Positions 3,291 to 5,873 of a stretch of 5,873 nt of DNA are shown here, piece after piece. The notes beneath the pieces were generated by a model. It was not told where the DNA came from. It worked only from the letters and a program-made list of their open reading frames with translations, and searched no databases. The stretch is from Candidatus Latescibacterota bacterium (GTDB lineage Bacteria > Latescibacterota > UBA2968 > GCA-2709665). The stretch lies in assembly GCA_030746455.1 (NCBI GenBank), contig JASLMQ010000850.1, forward strand, positions 1 to 5,873, given 5' to 3'. The position numbers were made by a program, and so were the translations under genes. Every line of letters begins with the position of its first letter. The stretch's first letter is position 1.

Positions 3291-5873
3291 TTACTCCACC
3301 CACCAGGACAATGTATCCAGCAGGCTCGTCATCAGCTTCTGGGCCCACCCCTGGGGTGCAAAGGGTACCGGACGCCAGTACCTTGCGTCCGCCTTACCAG
3401 ATCCGCCAGGTCCATCGACAGGCTTGTACAGCCCAGCCGAGGTCGGGGCATCCACGGCGACCCTCCCGAAGTCTCCTGCGAAGATCACGAAATCGGCGAA
3501 GTCGATTTTGGTATCACCATTCATATCCGCGCGCAGCTCATAGTCGGGATGCATCGAGGTAGCGCCAAAGGTCTTCGCGAAGGCCACGAAGTCGTTGAAA
3601 TCGACTCTGGGGTCCTCCTCGGGGAGGATCAGACCCCGGATCTTGTCGCCGGCGGCGTCGTGGTAGACAATGGGGTCCCTGGACAGAACCAGGGTTACGG
3701 CTTCGTCAAGCTTTGGCGTGAGCCCCACGTGCGACACGTCGATCAGCATCGCATCGCTCAAAGTCAGACGGGTTTCCGCGGATCGGCTGACCGCTCGGAA
3801 GCGGACCGTCGCCAGGCTTCCGCCTCCCGAAGCGCCGATCGGCGTTCGTCCGATGACGGAGTTCACCAGTCCCAGGTCGCCATCGGTCACCTTGGCCGTC
3901 ACGTCGGTCAGATAGTTGGATAGCAGAGAACCGGTCGAGACGAGATCCACGACCTCGAGTCTGTCGGGATCGAACAGGATGTGGATTTCGTAAGTGCGGA
4001 CGGCCCGGGCATCCCGGATCTCAGCAGTGACGTCGAACGTCTCGCCGGGCCGGATCTCGCCATCCGGCAGGTCCGCGAAACGGATCAGTGCGTCCGCGTT
4101 CGTCCCCTGGGCGACCTTGAAGGTGGGGAATACCGGGCGGATCTCGTTCGCCGCCCCTGTGTTGTCCGTCTGATTGGCCGCCGCGTAGTCCTTGTCCGTC
4201 GCGTTGATCACGCCATCGCGGTTGAAGTCCGCGTAGGTGTTGTAGAGGCTGTCACCCGGCTGAGTGAACAGCGCATCGTTCACTGCGTTGATGTCGTCGG
4301 AGCCGATGAAGTTGTCCGGAAGCGTGGCCCCCGTGCTGTCGACGTAGCCGGCAGCGTCCCCGGCCAGCAGGTGGGTCCGCTGTACGCCGTCTCCATCCAG
4401 CGTGGGCGTCACCTCGGCTATGTCCAAGCTGCGCTTCACGAACACCGTGTCGTGTCCGGCCAGATATCTGGGGGCGTAGGCCGCGAGCACGTAGCGACCC
4501 GAGGGAACGTGATCGAGGGAGAATTCCCCGGTCCTGCCGGTGGTGATCACCTGGACGCCCTCGGTCTCCGGATCGATGTCGTTCGTCTCGAACAGTGAGT
4601 CATCCAACGCCGCGTAGCTGCCCACGCCCCTCAGGTAGAACGTCACCGTGTCGGCCGACGTCTCCCGGCTCTGCAAGGGCACCCTCCCCGTGATGCTCCC
4701 CCTCCGATTTACGGACACCTCGGTGGGCGCCGGCACGCCGGCGTTGATGCTCACGTTGTTCTCGTCCAGCATCTTGGTCACGCGCTGGCCGGTGTCGTCC
4801 AGGGTGATCGTAGTGAACACGGTCGCGCTGTCCTCCACCGCGAGAGCACGAAGGTTGGCCGTCGCCAGGGCCTGCTCACCGTCAAAGAACGTGAGGCCAC
4901 CACCCACCACCTGGTCGCTGTAGATCAGGTCCAGCCGCAGCTTGTCACCCTCCACGTAGGACCCCTGATCGATGTTGTTGGCAATGATCTGGCTGTTGTC
5001 CCCGATCGTGAAGGGCTGAATCCCCTCGCTGGCCGGGTCCATATCGATCGCCTCGAACTTGTCGGCGTCCACGGACAGGAAGATATCCACCACGCGGATC
5101 CGCTTGCCCGTCGGGGTCACCTCCGGGAAGATGGGATACTTGATCGCCTCACCTGCGGTCGTCTCCATCCGGGTGGGAACGATGAGCCGGTTGCCTGTGG
5201 CCGGGCTGGCCGGAACCGTGCCGACGAAGGTGACACGTCCGGGAACCCGGACCACCGGCGAATAGCCCCCGAAGTTGGTCGACTGCGGAACCGAGGCCAC
5301 AACGGCGTCACCCACCGATCCGTCGCGGCCATCGTCGATGGCCAGGTAAACGTAGTAGGTCTCGCCAAGACCCCCATTCGTCTGGAGTTCCAGATCCCCC
5401 GACGATCCGCCCAGACCCGTCGTGGAGAACAGGTTGTTCCGCATCCGGTTGCCGACCATCACGAAGGAGGAATCCACTCCCTCATGGAGTGCGACCTCCT
5501 CCACAAGGGATCCGTCGCCCGAGTTCCCGACCCAGAACCGGTGGCCCTGTGCGCTGTTGGTGATGGTCCCCCAGGTCGTGACCTCTCCGAAGTCGGCCGA
5601 GCTGAGCAGGATCCTCACGTTGGGCGAGCTGCCCTGGCCGCGGGACCAGGAACGCCCGACCCCACTACCGATGCCCTCCCCGTTGTCCACGTCCACGGCT
5701 TCCCATGTCACCACCACCGGCTCATCCACGCTCACCGTCATATCACGCGAGGGCTCGATAGGCCTTATGAATGGGGAATGGAGGAAGTGGATACCCATGG
5801 AGGTCCCGGTGCCGTCGAGTGTGCCGTCCCGAGTCAGAGAAAAGAGTCTGTCGGCCTTGGAGCCGGACTGCTT
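3291..5873 (-). CDS. Large secreted cohesin/dockerin-type modular protein, 5' end outside window
   Basis: The frame is open from the right edge to TAA at 3291, giving 860 residues; the Met at 5798 is internal, since 25 codons upstream of it remain open to the edge and nothing marks it as a start. Numbering from that Met: an Ig-like block at about 13-180 with VVTWEAVDVDN and YYVYLAIDDG; a cohesin-like beta-sandwich at about 205-352 (VVDIFLSVDADKFEAIDMDP); a carboxypeptidase-regulatory-like domain at about 368-455 (GEFSLDHVPSGRYVLAAYAP); a dockerin-like segment at about 476-545 with EF loop residues D524, N526, D528, N532, D535; a clear cohesin-type domain at about 568-705 (YEIHILFDPDRLEVVDLV); a second dockerin-like pair at about 721-780 with D758, N760, D762, D766, D769; and a 55-residue tail ending LSWWVE. 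Cohesin and dockerin modules normally bind each other in calcium-dependent extracellular assemblies. No catalytic domain is visible, so a scaffold or surface role is inferred. The signal peptide must lie upstream. Confidence 0.92.
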   Translation of the reverse strand, partial: KQSGSKADRLFSLTRDGTLDGTGTSMGIHFLHSPFIRPIEPSRDMTVSVDEPVVVTWEAVDVDNGEGIGSGVGRSWSRGQGSSPNVRILLSSADFGEVTTWGTITNSAQGHRFWVGNSGDGSLVEEVALHEGVDSSFVMVGNRMRNNLFSTTGLGGSSGDLELQTNGGLGETYYVYLAIDDGRDGSVGDAVVASVPQSTNFGGYSPVVRVPGRVTFVGTVPASPATGNRLIVPTRMETTAGEAIKYPIFPEVTPTGKRIRVVDIFLSVDADKFEAIDMDPASEGIQPFTIGDNSQIIANNIDQGSYVEGDKLRLDLIYSDQVVGGGLTFFDGEQALATANLRALAVEDSATVFTTITLDDTGQRVTKMLDENNVSINAGVPAPTEVSVNRRGSITGRVPLQSRETSADTVTFYLRGVGSYAALDDSLFETNDIDPETEGVQVITTGRTGEFSLDHVPSGRYVLAAYAPRYLAGHDTVFVKRSLDIAEVTPTLDGDGVQRTHLLAGDAAGYVDSTGATLPDNFIGSDDINAVNDALFTQPGDSLYNTYADFNRDGVINATDKDYAAANQTDNTGAANEIRPVFPTFKVAQGTNADALIRFADLPDGEIRPGETFDVTAEIRDARAVRTYEIHILFDPDRLEVVDLVSTGSLLSNYLTDVTAKVTDGDLGLVNSVIGRTPIGASGGGSLATVRFRAVSRSAETRLTLSDAMLIDVSHVGLTPKLDEAVTLVLSRDPIVYHDAAGDKIRGLILPEEDPRVDFNDFVAFAKTFGATSMHPDYELRADMNGDTKIDFADFVIFAGDFGRVAVDAPTSAGLYKPVDGPGGSGKADARYWRPVPFAPQGWAQKLMTSLLDTLSWWVE
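3459..3638 (-). other. C-terminal dockerin-like EF-hand pair in the large modular gene
   Basis: Residues about 721-780. Two 'VDFNDFVAFAKTFG' / 'IDFADFVIFAGDFG' helices follow calcium loops. The second loop is complete (D758, N760, D762, D766, D769). The first lacks the position-1 Asp (a Leu stands there), leaving E727, D729, D733 and D736. The spacing between loops is 33 residues. This DFxDF-x-FAxxFG form is typical of FCB and other uncultured-lineage exported proteins rather than clostridial dockerins. Confidence 0.75.
3684..4097 (-). other. Cohesin-type domain region within the large modular gene
   Basis: Residues about 568-705 counted from the Met at 5798. The order DVTAEIRDARAVRTYEIHI, LFDPDRLEVVDLV, a segment with SLLSNY, SVIGRTPIGASGGGSLATV and RFRAVSRSAETRLTL is the classical cohesin (PF00963) sequence of strands, including the 'FDPxxLE' and 'G-x-LAtv-F-a' signatures. 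In cellulosomes such domains bind dockerins. Cohesins also occur widely in bacteria without cellulosomes, which I think more likely here. Confidence 0.8.
4164..4373 (-). other. Internal dockerin-like segment in the large modular gene
   Basis: Residues about 476-545. HLLAGDAAGYVDSTG begins it like a first dockerin motif, IGSDDINAVNDAL supplies the helix, and YADFNRDGVINATDKDYAAAN is an intact second loop (D524, N526, D528, N532, D535). The first loop is enlarged and lacks the usual GDxNxDG pattern. The segment directly follows a carboxypeptidase-regulatory-like domain and precedes the cohesin domain. Confidence 0.7.

Noticed and set aside
3148..3348. Minus-strand frame of 66 codons across the terminator
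   Set aside because: It begins inside the end of the large gene in another frame and runs through the terminator stem, with no good ribosome site.
2605..3543. Open frame of 312 codons on the plus strand
   Set aside because: It spans antisense to the small gene, the terminator and the end of the large gene. Its product is low-complexity Ser/Arg/Pro text typical of a GC-rich shadow frame.
3981..4598. Plus-strand frame of 205 codons rich in Val, Arg and Gly
   Set aside because: It is the antisense shadow of the dockerin and regulatory-like segments. Its Val/Asp/Arg bias mirrors the Asp- and Val-rich codons on the coding strand.
5796..5798. ATG at 5798 as the true start of the large gene
   Set aside because: The frame remains open for 25 more codons to the window edge with similar Gly/Thr/Asp-rich exported-protein text. 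No signal peptide follows this Met, so it is internal.

Overview
The window looks like bacterial DNA of high GC content. Every gene I can support lies on the minus strand and encodes an exported protein. The protein types are a cohesin/dockerin-type modular protein with 'DMNGD...DFADF' EF-hand motifs, 'YYVYLAIDDG' Ig-like blocks, and an exported array of BsuPI-type domains. This mix is typical of large secreted proteins of the FCB superphylum and neighbouring uncultured lineages (Latescibacterota, Poribacteria and relatives). The assignment is inferred from protein style only: there is no rRNA or other phylogenetic marker here.

Layout, in the direction of transcription (right to left). (1) From the right edge to 3291 is the C-terminal 860 residues of a large secreted modular protein whose beginning lies outside the window. 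It ends in TAA and is followed after 47 nt by an 11-bp perfect hairpin with a TTTT tract, a likely intrinsic terminator (3209-3243). (2) After an intergenic stretch with an AT-rich patch comes a small gene (2514-2927). It starts at GTG behind a good Shine-Dalgarno sequence and encodes a 137-residue exported, charged, probably coiled-coil protein of no recognised family. (3) After a further 159-nt gap a long gene starts at ATG 2354 and stays open for 784 codons to the left edge. Its product has a signal peptide, an N-terminal globular domain, a Pro/Asp linker, a divergent BsuPI-like domain, a carboxypeptidase-regulatory-like beta-sandwich, two closely related BsuPI domains, and apparently the beginning of another.

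How they may work together: the terminator separates the cohesin/dockerin gene from the other two. The small gene and the BsuPI-array gene could be co-transcribed, since I see no terminator between them. All three products should act outside the cytoplasm, as surface or secreted scaffold, adhesion or possibly protease-inhibition proteins. No enzyme domain is visible, so a concrete pathway cannot be assigned. No tRNA, rRNA, CRISPR, insertion sequence or transposase was seen. The main novelty candidate is the exported tandem BsuPI array with a carboxypeptidase-regulatory-like domain inserted in it.
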